Below are positions 44,607 through 51,915 of a stretch of 64,000 nt of DNA, piece after piece. Source of the stretch: a virus; the IMG/VR virus record IMGVR_UViG_3300021091_005821, positions 1 to 64,000 of that record. One strand, written 5' to 3'. Position 1 is the stretch's first letter, and each line of letters opens with the position of its first letter. The notes beneath the pieces were generated by a model that saw only the letters and a list, made by a program, of their open reading frames with translations, did not search any database and was not told the DNA's origin. The translations under genes and the position numbers were made by a program.

Positions 44607-45209
44607 GTGAAAAATATTCTTGTTATTAACGGAGCCATAGGAGGGCGTTCTGGCAATACTTTTATGCTACTCAAAAAGATTAAGAAAATGATTCTCAAGA
44701 CACACGATGATGTGAGAGTTAAAACAATTCATTTGCAGCCTACATTTTGTTGGAATGGAGTAAAGCGGAATATTAAAAAAGCAGATTGTTTAATTTTCGC
44801 TACAGGAACATATTGGGATAGTTGGGGTTCACCTATGCAGCTTTTATTTGAAAAAATGACAGTGCTTGAAGGTTCAAAATATTTGGTTGGTAAACCTGCA
44901 TGTGCAGTTGTAACAATGCATTCAGTGGGAGGTAAAGAAGTGTGTTCTAGAATTTTAGGTAACCTAGTAAGCCTTGGTTGTATGATACCGCCATTTGCTG
45001 GTTTTGCTTATTCATATGCAGATCATGTCGCACACAAAACCCGTACTTCAGGTAGACGTTTATTGGATGATGTATGGCATATTCAAGACTTACAAACTCT
45101 TCTAAATAATCTTATTAAAGCGGCGAGCGTCGATAATAAGCCACAATATGAAGTATGGGATTTTCTTGATACTACAGCATTCGACCCGACAACTGTTTGG
45201 TTAAAGTGA
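44607..45209 (+). CDS. NADPH-dependent FMN reductase/flavodoxin-like protein
   Basis: A 200-residue protein. MKNILVINGAIGGRSGNTFMLLKKI carries the FMN phosphate loop; FATGTYWDSWGSPMQLLFEKM and VVTMHSVGGKEVCSRIL follow in flavodoxin order. It probably reduces FMN or a quinone with NAD(P)H. A link to the reductive enzymes of the phage (QueF, RNR, radical SAM) is possible but unproven. The start is GTG. Confidence 0.75.
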   Translation: MKNILVINGAIGGRSGNTFMLLKKIKKMILKTHDDVRVKTIHLQPTFCWNGVKRNIKKADCLIFATGTYWDSWGSPMQLLFEKMTVLEGSKYLVGKPACAVVTMHSVGGKEVCSRILGNLVSLGCMIPPFAGFAYSYADHVAHKTRTSGRRLLDDVWHIQDLQTLLNNLIKAASVDNKPQYEVWDFLDTTAFDPTTVWLK

Positions 45210-45643
45210 ATATAGTATTCTCAAGACCATCCCATATTTGGCTTAAAAAACATGAGGTGTGTTTTAAGTCACTGTGTAATGTTTTAAAATATCTATGTTA
45301 TAAGGAAGGCTATCCTTCCAATAAGACTTTATACATACACATTAAAAAAAATGGCATACATAGCGATTATGATATTGTTAATAACCGTATTTCTATAGGT
45401 ATAGATGTATATACTAAGAATAAAAAACAAAAAGTTAAAAGAATGGTAAGAAATTTACTACATGAATTAAGACATTTTATTCAATATAAAATTCAACGTC
45501 TTCAAGCCCAGTTTACATATTCTCAAAAAGATATGTTATTAGTTAATGATAAGTACTGGTTTGCTCCAGAAGAAGTAGATGCTCGGCTATACGAAACTAA
45601 GAAATTAAAATTTGCTTTACGTCGAATTAAACGGCTGGAGTAG
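45206..45643 (+). CDS. Putative HExxH zinc metallopeptidase
   Basis: I chose GTG 45206 because it overlaps the previous stop in GTGA form; a TTG at 45197 is the other option. HELRH is an HExxH zinc motif in NLLHELRHFIQYKIQ, and PEEVDARLYE offers a possible third ligand. The small size and basic tail resemble SprT-like or phage-specific metallopeptidases. The substrate is unknown. It overlaps the end of the portal gene by 17 bases on the opposite strand. Confidence 0.6.
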   Translation: MNIVFSRPSHIWLKKHEVCFKSLCNVLKYLCYKEGYPSNKTLYIHIKKNGIHSDYDIVNNRISIGIDVYTKNKKQKVKRMVRNLLHELRHFIQYKIQRLQAQFTYSQKDMLLVNDKYWFAPEEVDARLYETKKLKFALRRIKRLE

Positions 45644-47453
45644 CCGGTGCAGCCCCTGTAGGAGCCGGAATAGTGCCTCCCTCAACAGGTGCAGGCTCAG
45701 CTGCAGCTTGTGCTGCTACAGGCCCTGCCTCGGCCTCACCTCCTGGCGCTGGTCCGAACGCAGGAGGTGTAGAACCTGATACACCTCCGCCAGCTGCACT
45801 GCCTAATTCACCTTCAGCCTCTCCAGCCGCAGCAATTGCATTTTCCTTCCAACTAGGTCCACCCGCCTTTATTTGCTCTAACTCCCACGCAAAAGCCATA
45901 TCTTTACGCATAAACTCCCTGTTAGCTTGTAATTCAACATCTGTCCAATCCATGTATTTTTTAAGAGCATATGTTTTGCTAATATTATCAGATGCTTGTA
46001 AGATATTTTGAAATGTATTTGTCTTAATTTCTTGCTTCTGTGCTTCCCGCATTTCAAAGAAATTAATAGGTACATTAAATTCCAAGTCTAAATGATCTTC
46101 TCTTAGTTCATATTTTTTCCACAATCCTCGCAACCTTAAATGTGTAATGAACCCATTTTTTAACCCTTGAGCAAAATTCTGCTGCATTCTTACTACAAAC
46201 TTTGCAAATTTTAATTCTTCTCTTAAAATATTTGCATCGTCTTTATAAGCATCATCCACATTTAATCGAGATACAGGCACTTTTAAGCTTTTGTAAAGCT
46301 TTTTTACAAAATATTCTAAGTCTTCTAATTTTCCTAAATTTTGACCGCCTTCTAATCTTGTTACGCTAGTACCCTCGCTGCCTTGCCTTTTAGCAAACCA
46401 GAAATTATCTAATATAGATTGTGGGTTAAACTTCTTAACAGCAACCCCTGAGTTTTGACTACTATCGTATGTCTTTGAAGACCAGTATTGATTCATTAGT
46501 TTCTTTAAATACGCCTCAGCCTTAGGCGGGGGCATATTACCTACATCAACGTTGAAAACTAAACGCTCTGGTGCTCTAGCTAAGCGATAAATTACAATAG
46601 CATCCTCAGTAAGGCTTAACTGTCTATAAGCTCTTCTCGCATTTTCTATGAACGGGAGTCTTATAGTTCTGTTTTCATTCCATATACCAGAATTAATATA
46701 AGTGACTTGGTTTTTATCCATAGGCACCATCTCATAGTCAACTATTTTAGTTGGATTTGTTTTATCAAAAACTGGCTTTCTTAAAAGATATCCTTTAATC
46801 ATCATATTCTGGACGTTACCGAAAATAGGATCAACAAATTCTGTAGGAATAGTAACAACACCTAAAATACCTTCTTCTTCGTAACTCTTGTGTATAATGT
46901 GCTCAAAATAAATTTCACCATCTATAAGAAGTTGACGAAAATACTCCCACCCTTTGTGGGGTAAATCAAAATAATTTACATATTTCTGAAATTCACCTTG
47001 CAACACCTCTTTATCTTTATCGTCAATATCTAAGTCAGGAAAAGTTAATTTTATAACTCTACCATTTTTGTCTCTATTAACAGCTTCATCACATATCTCA
47101 TCTAATGCATCTGCAACCTCTGAAAATGATGCCATAACACGATAATCGCGTAATCTTGAAATTTTATCATGCTGTATATTTGCATACATGTATTGTGTAA
47201 AATTATTATCCAGACCAATAATTCCCGCGGGATCAAGATTATTAATTTCTGAGTTACTGCTAATACTCTGTCTTGCTAATGCCTCGGTACGCCTACTGCC
47301 TGTATCTTGAAATATCTTGTACTTTGGATTAAGCTTGCTAATGGTATCAATAGTAGAGTAACTTTGATATGGAAGCTTAGAGTTAATATAATTCATTAAA
47401 GATCGTCCAAATGTTTGCGATCGATCAGTATCTGTATTACCGTATTCAGGCAT
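45627..47453 (-). CDS. gp20: T4 gp20-like portal protein
   Basis: This 608-residue protein has RDYRVMASFSEVADALDEICDEAV, YFEHIIH, YRLARAPERLVFNVDVGNMPP, MNQYWSSKTYD, VSRLNVDD, FVVRMQQNFAQGLKNGF: the run of motifs typical of T4-type portals. The dodecameric portal threads DNA into the head. It is longer than T4 gp20 because of a C-terminal tail of about 65 residues rich in Ala, Pro and Gly, encoded by GC-rich DNA unlike the rest. TATAAATA ends 4 bases before the ATG. Confidence 0.93.
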   Translation of the reverse strand: MPEYGNTDTDRSQTFGRSLMNYINSKLPYQSYSTIDTISKLNPKYKIFQDTGSRRTEALARQSISSNSEINNLDPAGIIGLDNNFTQYMYANIQHDKISRLRDYRVMASFSEVADALDEICDEAVNRDKNGRVIKLTFPDLDIDDKDKEVLQGEFQKYVNYFDLPHKGWEYFRQLLIDGEIYFEHIIHKSYEEEGILGVVTIPTEFVDPIFGNVQNMMIKGYLLRKPVFDKTNPTKIVDYEMVPMDKNQVTYINSGIWNENRTIRLPFIENARRAYRQLSLTEDAIVIYRLARAPERLVFNVDVGNMPPPKAEAYLKKLMNQYWSSKTYDSSQNSGVAVKKFNPQSILDNFWFAKRQGSEGTSVTRLEGGQNLGKLEDLEYFVKKLYKSLKVPVSRLNVDDAYKDDANILREELKFAKFVVRMQQNFAQGLKNGFITHLRLRGLWKKYELREDHLDLEFNVPINFFEMREAQKQEIKTNTFQNILQASDNISKTYALKKYMDWTDVELQANREFMRKDMAFAWELEQIKAGGPSWKENAIAAAGEAEGELGSAAGGGVSGSTPPAFGPAPGGEAEAGPVAAQAAAEPAPVEGGTIPAPTGAAPATPAV

Positions 47454-47457
47454 TAGT

Positions 47458-47465
47458 TATTTATA
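47458..47465 (-). promoter_or_regulatory. T4-late-type promoter box TATAAATA
   Basis: An exact TATAAATA on the minus strand, 4 bases before the portal ATG. Late expression is expected for a portal gene. Confidence 0.6.
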
Positions 47466-47499
47466 ATAAAAAAACCTGGTTTCAATTGAAAAATGTTAG

Positions 47500-47527
47500 T
47501 TGATTTCTTACAAAATTTGATTATAAT
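47500..47527 (+). promoter_or_regulatory. Sigma70-like promoter of the DUF366-bS21 gene group
   Basis: TTGATT (47500-47505), a 16-base spacer and TATAAT (47522-47527). It is the same motif as at 12797 and 22968. Unlike the others it leaves a leader of about 100 bases before the ATG at 47637, with an AGGAGAG site and a 13-codon reading frame at 47580-47621. Confidence 0.6.
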
Positions 47528-47636
47528 AGTATGTGGGTATTAGGATCAGAACCATTTATAATGGACAGGAGAGAAAAAAATGCGGGACGAGTCTTTTTCG
47601 TTGAATTATCCTCGAGTGTAGTTATTATCTATAGAT

Positions 47637-48227
47637 ATGATCGTTACAGATATTAAAGTTTATGACGGTGTAGCTCTTCACAGACGTTTTGCATATCGCT
47701 ATTTTCGTGATAAGACTTTACCCATAGGCAACATTATTGCTTTTCGTGCTCCTGCAAAAGTGGAGACAGAAGGTTTGATCGATCAAGAGGACTCACTTAA
47801 CAAGGATTTTATATATAGTGAGGATATGATTCATTTTCTTTATGAAATACCTCTTATTACCGAGGGGTTTGGTGCAATTAGTTATCAAAGAATGTTTAAT
47901 ACAAATATTGCCAATATACTTTTTAAATTTATTAATGCACCTATAGAAGTAGATGGTGATGATTTAATGGTTACAAAAGAGTTTACCCAGGGCGGTGTGA
48001 CACAACATAAGGGTAAATGTAGTGTAAGTATTGTACATGTAAAGGATAATGCCGCGTTAGGTCATACAGGTATCAATGTAAGAGCTGGTAAGCAAGCACC
48101 GGCGTTTGCATTTAGTACCGAACTAAGCGATACTCAATGCACACAATTTATGTCTGAGGTAATTTCTTCCTTTTATCAGATTAATGATAATATCTTTATT
48201 GCATCAACCAAGATTATTTCACATTAA
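47637..48227 (+). CDS. DUF366-family protein
   Basis: A 196-residue protein. FAYRYFRDKTLPIGNIIAFRAPAKVETEGLIDQED, YSEDMIHFLYEIP, DGDDLMVTKEF and GKCSVSIVHVKDNAALGHTGINVRAG follow the DUF366 pattern. The function is unknown. It starts a tightly packed plus-strand group that includes replication and translation genes, so an early role is likely. It overlaps the methyltransferase gene by 1 base (TAATG). Confidence 0.65.
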   Translation: MIVTDIKVYDGVALHRRFAYRYFRDKTLPIGNIIAFRAPAKVETEGLIDQEDSLNKDFIYSEDMIHFLYEIPLITEGFGAISYQRMFNTNIANILFKFINAPIEVDGDDLMVTKEFTQGGVTQHKGKCSVSIVHVKDNAALGHTGINVRAGKQAPAFAFSTELSDTQCTQFMSEVISSFYQINDNIFIASTKIISH

Positions 48228-48781
48228 TGATTCCGTATACACCTACTGGTGAATACGCAGGTATTTTAAAAGTTTATAGCTGCCCATCAGCTTGGCTTGG
48301 ATTAGAAAGATATATAGCTGAAATAATGCATGATTTTAAAATACAAAATAATATAGCATTAGAGTTTGGAGTAGATCGTGGGTATTCTACATCTGTGTTT
48401 TCAAATTTTTTTAAAAGGGTTATTGGGGTAGATACATTTGAAAGTGATAAACATGCAAATAATAAGATGAATAATTTGTACGAACAGACAAAGAATAATC
48501 TCCAACACTTCCCAAATGTTGAGCTTATTAAAGACAATTTTTATAATTTCATTAAAAAAAATAATAATCATTATAATCTAATTCATGTTGATATAGTGCA
48601 TGAATATCAACCTACCTTTGATTGTGCGGAATGGTCTTTGTTACATAGTGATATTGTTCTTCTGCACGATACAGAGAGTTTTCCAGTAGTTAAACAAGTT
48701 TGTATAGATTTATCTGGTAAACATAATGCAAGTTTTTATAATATAAGAGAACATTTTGGTCTAGGTATTTTAATCAAATGA
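48227..48781 (+). CDS. Class I SAM-dependent methyltransferase-like protein
   Basis: A 184-residue protein. ALEFGVDRGYSTSVFSNFFKRVIGVDTFES has the SAM-binding loop in altered form (EFGVDRGYST), then NLIHVDIVHEY and SDIVLLHDTE. It resembles the small TylF/Methyltransf_24 group that acts on sugars or small molecules. The target is unknown. It overlaps the gp62-like gene by 4 bases. Confidence 0.65.
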   Translation: MIPYTPTGEYAGILKVYSCPSAWLGLERYIAEIMHDFKIQNNIALEFGVDRGYSTSVFSNFFKRVIGVDTFESDKHANNKMNNLYEQTKNNLQHFPNVELIKDNFYNFIKKNNNHYNLIHVDIVHEYQPTFDCAEWSLLHSDIVLLHDTESFPVVKQVCIDLSGKHNASFYNIREHFGLGILIK

Positions 48782-49056
48782 ACATTTTTGACATTATTGA
48801 GGGTATTGCCTTTACTAAAAAAACAAACCCCTTTACTAATTTTGAAGAAGAAAAAGAATATCAACCATTTCTGGTTAATCGTTGGTTATCAATGCTTGAT
48901 CCCTTAGCCGCTCGTATTATTAACGATACTCTTAATAGATTTGGAAAGAATTTTGATAATATTGATCAATATAGGTTTCTGTCTAATTTATTACCAAAAT
49001 ACCGCAAACAAAGAATACATTATATCAAAAAACCTGCTAAAGGCAGTACCTCTTGA
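48778..49056 (+). CDS. gp62-like clamp loader small subunit
   Basis: A 92-residue protein: IIEGIAFTKKTNPF, EEEKEYQPFLVNRWLSMLDPLAARIINDTLNRF, QYRFLSNLLPKYRKQRIHYIKKP. The Y-x-PF-x-VNR-x-LS pattern and the closing basic K-x-KR-like segment match T4-type clamp-loader small subunits of marine phages, which are shorter than T4 gp62. It would work with gp44 to load the gp45 clamp; neither gene is in the window. Confidence 0.6.
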   Translation: MNIFDIIEGIAFTKKTNPFTNFEEEKEYQPFLVNRWLSMLDPLAARIINDTLNRFGKNFDNIDQYRFLSNLLPKYRKQRIHYIKKPAKGSTS

Positions 49057-49086
49057 TTTTCAACTAATTGACTCATAAGTGACTAT

Positions 49087-49536
49087 ATGAGCAAACCAAA
49101 TGTAGATCAACTACCTGTACAGAAAAGTTTAATTGATTTAGGAGGAATGCCTAAAAATATATTTAATAGTATGTTTATGGGATATGATCTTGTAAATCTT
49201 TTAGATGATGTAATTTTAGTTGAATTTGTTGATGATGGCGGCAGTTCAAATACAATAGTTAGAAACGGTATTCTAGTACCTGTAAATGCTGATACGAATG
49301 CATGGCGTATTGGTAAGGTAATATTAACAGGTATTAACTGTAGATTGGTCAAGGTTGGAGACCATGTTTGCTTCCCTAACAATATGGGGGTGCCAATAGC
49401 AAATATTGATGTAGTTAATTACGGGACATTGCGCGCAGGTATTTTTTTAAATGAACAACGAATATTCGGTGTAGTTAAGCCGAGGGAAAAAGATGTTAGT
49501 ATCACTAACAAGCTTAAGGTCCGTGCTACAAAATAA
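49087..49536 (+). CDS. GroES-like/gp31-type co-chaperonin
   Basis: This 149-residue protein is about 50 longer than GroES. DDVILVEFVDDGG, IVRNGILVPVNADTNAWRIGKVILTG, VKVGDHVCFPNNMG and FLNEQRIFGVVKP follow the GroES strand order. Residues 75-90 could be the mobile loop. T4 gp31 replaces GroES to fold the capsid protein; the same role is inferred. Confidence 0.6.
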   Translation: MSKPNVDQLPVQKSLIDLGGMPKNIFNSMFMGYDLVNLLDDVILVEFVDDGGSSNTIVRNGILVPVNADTNAWRIGKVILTGINCRLVKVGDHVCFPNNMGVPIANIDVVNYGTLRAGIFLNEQRIFGVVKPREKDVSITNKLKVRATK

Positions 49537-49870
49537 TGTTTGTGAAATAAAGTTTGCCCGGCGCAGACTTAAACCGGGCAAGCCTAATACCCGGAGAATG
49601 CTTTGTACTAATGCTCAATCTTTGTTGAATAGTGTTGATGGGAGAATGACATTAAATTATAGACCAGCAAAAGGACCTTTAAAATATAACCCCACACAAA
49701 AAAATCTTGTTATTGTATGGGATATTTTTATGCAAGATTATCGAGCAGTTGGCTGTGATAGTTGTGATCTTATAACATCTATACCTGCAGGTGAAGCATT
49801 CTGGAAATACTTCAAAGAAAATTTAGTTGGCTTAACACCATCACAAAAAATATCTTACATGGATACATAA
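49493..49870 (+). CDS. DUF2693-like conserved phage protein (125 aa)
   Basis: NNVCEIKFARRRLKPGKPNTRRMLCTNAQSLLNS opens the protein, followed by NLVIVWDIFMQDYRAVGCDSCDLI and GEAFWKYF. The pattern resembles small DUF2693-like proteins of marine T4-like phages; the function is unknown. It overlaps the GroES-like gene by 44 bases. A later start is not obvious. Confidence 0.55.
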   Translation: MLVSLTSLRSVLQNNVCEIKFARRRLKPGKPNTRRMLCTNAQSLLNSVDGRMTLNYRPAKGPLKYNPTQKNLVIVWDIFMQDYRAVGCDSCDLITSIPAGEAFWKYFKENLVGLTPSQKISYMDT

Positions 49871-49871
49871 T

Positions 49872-50228
49872 ATGACATCAAAATTAGAGAGATCTATCAG
49901 TAACTTCCTTCAACAAAAAGTTAATTTTATTGTTAATGGTAAGACGGTCAAGAGTGGTAAATTGATACTTTTTTGTATAAAGGACTTTTATCTTGTTTTT
50001 ACTCTAGGCATTCATCATACGAAAAAAATCTTTGAAATACCTTACCCTTATGGATATAATGTTGTAGATAAAAGAATTATTTTAGACTATACCATAGACA
50101 AGTTAAGCCATAACTTAAGACACATAGAAGATTCAGCTAAAAATTTAATTTCTAAAAAACCAAACAAATTTTTTAACACTATTGCAGAAATTTCTATTAT
50201 GGAAGAAGTAACAATTCAGGATAAATAA
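49872..50228 (+). CDS. Hypothetical protein (118 aa)
   Basis: MTSKLERSISNFLQQKVNFIVNGKTVKSGKLILFCIKDFYLVFTL begins a beta-rich region, followed by IFEIPYPYGYNV and a helical end. No family is recognised. It lies between the DUF2693-like and bS21 genes in the same operon. Confidence 0.5.
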   Translation: MTSKLERSISNFLQQKVNFIVNGKTVKSGKLILFCIKDFYLVFTLGIHHTKKIFEIPYPYGYNVVDKRIILDYTIDKLSHNLRHIEDSAKNLISKKPNKFFNTIAEISIMEEVTIQDK

Positions 50229-50232
50229 ACAA

Positions 50233-50436
50233 ATGATAAATTGTGAAGTAAAATTAGATAAAAATAAATGTTCAAATAAACTATATTTTGATAAAAAACT
50301 TAAACAATTTACAAATGCAGTTAAGAGATGCGGTATATTAGAAGAAGTTAGAATCCGTAGATCTTTTATGAAGCCTTCCGTTAAGAGAAAGCTATCTGTA
50401 AAGTTATCTGCAAACAAGTGGAAATACTATAATTAA
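50233..50436 (+). CDS. rpsU: Ribosomal protein bS21 homologue
   Basis: A 67-residue basic protein. FDKKLKQFTNAVKRCGILEEVRIRRSFMKPSVKRKLSVK matches the bS21 pattern (AL-x-RF-x-K, GIL-x-E, R-x-x-F-x-KPS-x-KR). bS21 sits near the Shine-Dalgarno helix of the 30S subunit. Phage copies are known in marine and huge phages and may steer ribosomes to phage messages. That is relevant here, since many genes look leaderless. Confidence 0.85.
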   Translation: MINCEVKLDKNKCSNKLYFDKKLKQFTNAVKRCGILEEVRIRRSFMKPSVKRKLSVKLSANKWKYYN

Positions 50437-50440
50437 GCCC

Positions 50441-50471
50441 CTTTAACCTCTTAAATATAAGAGAGGTAAAG
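50441..50471 (+). promoter_or_regulatory. Hairpin overlapping the ribosome site of the gp15-like gene
   Basis: Arms CTTTAACCTCTTA (50441-50453) and TAAGAGAGGTAAAG (50458-50471) pair with small bulges. The 3' arm contains the AGAGAGG ribosome site used by the gp15-like gene. The hairpin could hide this site, in the manner known for T4 late genes on early transcripts. It has no T-run and so is not a classic terminator. Confidence 0.5.
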
Positions 50472-50474
50472 TAT

Positions 50475-51302
50475 ATTAAATTACAAAGCTATTACTTTGA
50501 AGTAAAAGATCTGTTAATACAGTTTTTAGCAGCATTTGATCATGTTGTTATTAATAGATATGACAAAAATCGTAATGTTGGTGCAAAACAACAAGTAAGA
50601 TATATCTATGCTCCAAAACAGCGGGTTTTGTTTGATTTAATTAACCCAGGTCAAAATTTAACTCTACCTGTTGTTAGTGTAACCATTGGCTCAATTATGA
50701 GGGACAATAATAGAGTTTTCAATAAAAATGCAGGTTTTTATGCACACGGTACTCCTATTGAAGATCAACCCTCGAGTGTTTCATTTTATTATAAAGCCCC
50801 AGTACCAGTTAATATTGATGTTAAGATGAGTATAATTACTCGCTATCAATCAGATATGGATCAAATATTAAGCAATTTTATACCTTTTAACAATCCCTAT
50901 ATTATTTTAAGTTGGACAATACCAAAAGAATTTAATTTACCATATACACAAGAGATTAGAAGTGAAGTGTCTTGGAACGGTAGCGTCAATCTTTCCTATC
51001 CCACTGATATTAACGGCTCACAAAAAGCACAAATAATTGCTGATACCGGATTTACGATTAAAGGTTGGTTATTTCCCGATCCTCAAGCTCCTGTAAAAAA
51101 TATTTTTAAAATTGATACTAATATTACAGCAGTAAGTTCAGGCACTACATTAGAGTATGGAAGTTATACTACCCTAAAAACTCAAGCAATAACCACAGAT
51201 GATGCTATTTCTCTTTCTGCTGTTGCTAATACCGAAACAGTTACAGTTTCTGGTCGCCCGGTTATTTCTTCGGTAGAATTATATACTCCATTTGGACCGT
51301 AA
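50475..51302 (+). CDS. gp15: gp15-like tail sheath stabiliser/terminator (non-AUG start)
   Basis: Motifs: YYFEVKDLLIQFLAAFDHVVINRYDKN, VRYIYAPKQRVLFDL, NLTLPVVSVTIGSI, SIITRYQSDMDQILSNFIPFNN, EVSWNGSVNLSYP, GFTIKGWLFP. These follow T4 gp15 in order. The open frame has no ATG, GTG or TTG before 50628, yet conserved residues begin about 45 codons earlier. The ribosome site AGAGAGG is 8 bases before an ATT at 50475. Using ATT gives 275 residues, against about 272 for T4 gp15. A TTG at 50628 would remove conserved sequence. Confidence 0.7.
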   Translation: MKLQSYYFEVKDLLIQFLAAFDHVVINRYDKNRNVGAKQQVRYIYAPKQRVLFDLINPGQNLTLPVVSVTIGSIMRDNNRVFNKNAGFYAHGTPIEDQPSSVSFYYKAPVPVNIDVKMSIITRYQSDMDQILSNFIPFNNPYIILSWTIPKEFNLPYTQEIRSEVSWNGSVNLSYPTDINGSQKAQIIADTGFTIKGWLFPDPQAPVKNIFKIDTNITAVSSGTTLEYGSYTTLKTQAITTDDAISLSAVANTETVTVSGRPVISSVELYTPFGP

Positions 51303-51658
51303 TGAAGACATTTCCTACATTTACCGTTAAAACAGGCGTATCTGGCAAAATTATTACTCTTCAAGGTAATATGTTTAATTACAAAACTAATGTTGGGTTG
51401 TTTTTAAGCTCTAATAAATTTGATGGTACAGAACAATATTATAATTTATATAGTGGGGTTAAAAGTGTGAGTGCTAATAACCCACCCTTTAGCGCTTACC
51501 CTATTTCGGATTATACTGCATGGACAAATAACACCTTACAGTTTACTCTTCCCGCTTATTATCATCCTCAACATTTAGATATAATTTTTGCTAATGATGC
51601 AGGATATACGCTAGCATCATCAAGTAAAAGATTTTCATATATTGAAATAACAAATTAA
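51302..51658 (+). CDS. Probable virion protein with Ig/IPT-like fold (118 aa)
   Basis: A beta-rich protein (FTVKTGVSGKIITLQGNMFNYKTNVGLFLSSN, LQFTLPAYYHPQHLDIIFANDAGYTLAS), with a layout like IPT/TIG modules. TAATG overlap with the gp15-like gene places it in the tail operon. Function is inferred only from context. Confidence 0.5.
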   Translation: MKTFPTFTVKTGVSGKIITLQGNMFNYKTNVGLFLSSNKFDGTEQYYNLYSGVKSVSANNPPFSAYPISDYTAWTNNTLQFTLPAYYHPQHLDIIFANDAGYTLASSSKRFSYIEITN

Positions 51659-51675
51659 AAGTATATATATAAGAT

Positions 51676-51870
51676 ATGTCAACACAAGAACTTTCGTCAA
51701 GAGAGCAAGAATTAGTTGAACTTAAGAGTAAAATTGAGGCTATTCTTAAGGAAGGCAATGCAGCTCTAGTACCTGTTACCCTTATTAGTGGTCAACGCGT
51801 ACTGAGTCGTGTAGATATCGTTCCTCTGGAAACGGTTAATTCTGACGCTTCTCCTGCAAATAATTCGTAG
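51676..51870 (+). CDS. Hypothetical protein (64 aa)
   Basis: MSTQELSSREQELVELKSKIEAILKEGNAALVPV... has a helical N-terminal half and a short beta part with SGQRVLSRVDIVPLE. It lies in a run of structural genes. No family is recognised. Confidence 0.5.
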   Translation: MSTQELSSREQELVELKSKIEAILKEGNAALVPVTLISGQRVLSRVDIVPLETVNSDASPANNS

Positions 51871-51915
51871 TATCTATTACTCATTTTAGTCGGTACAAAA
51901 CTAAATAATATACCT

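Noticed and set aside
45673-46011. 112-codon plus-strand frame
   Set aside because: It is an antisense reading of the GC-rich Ala/Pro/Gly tail of the portal gene.
47531-47656. 41-codon frame starting just after the TATAAT at 47522
   Set aside because: The predicted RNA start would lie after its ATG, and it runs into the DUF366 gene; no conserved features.
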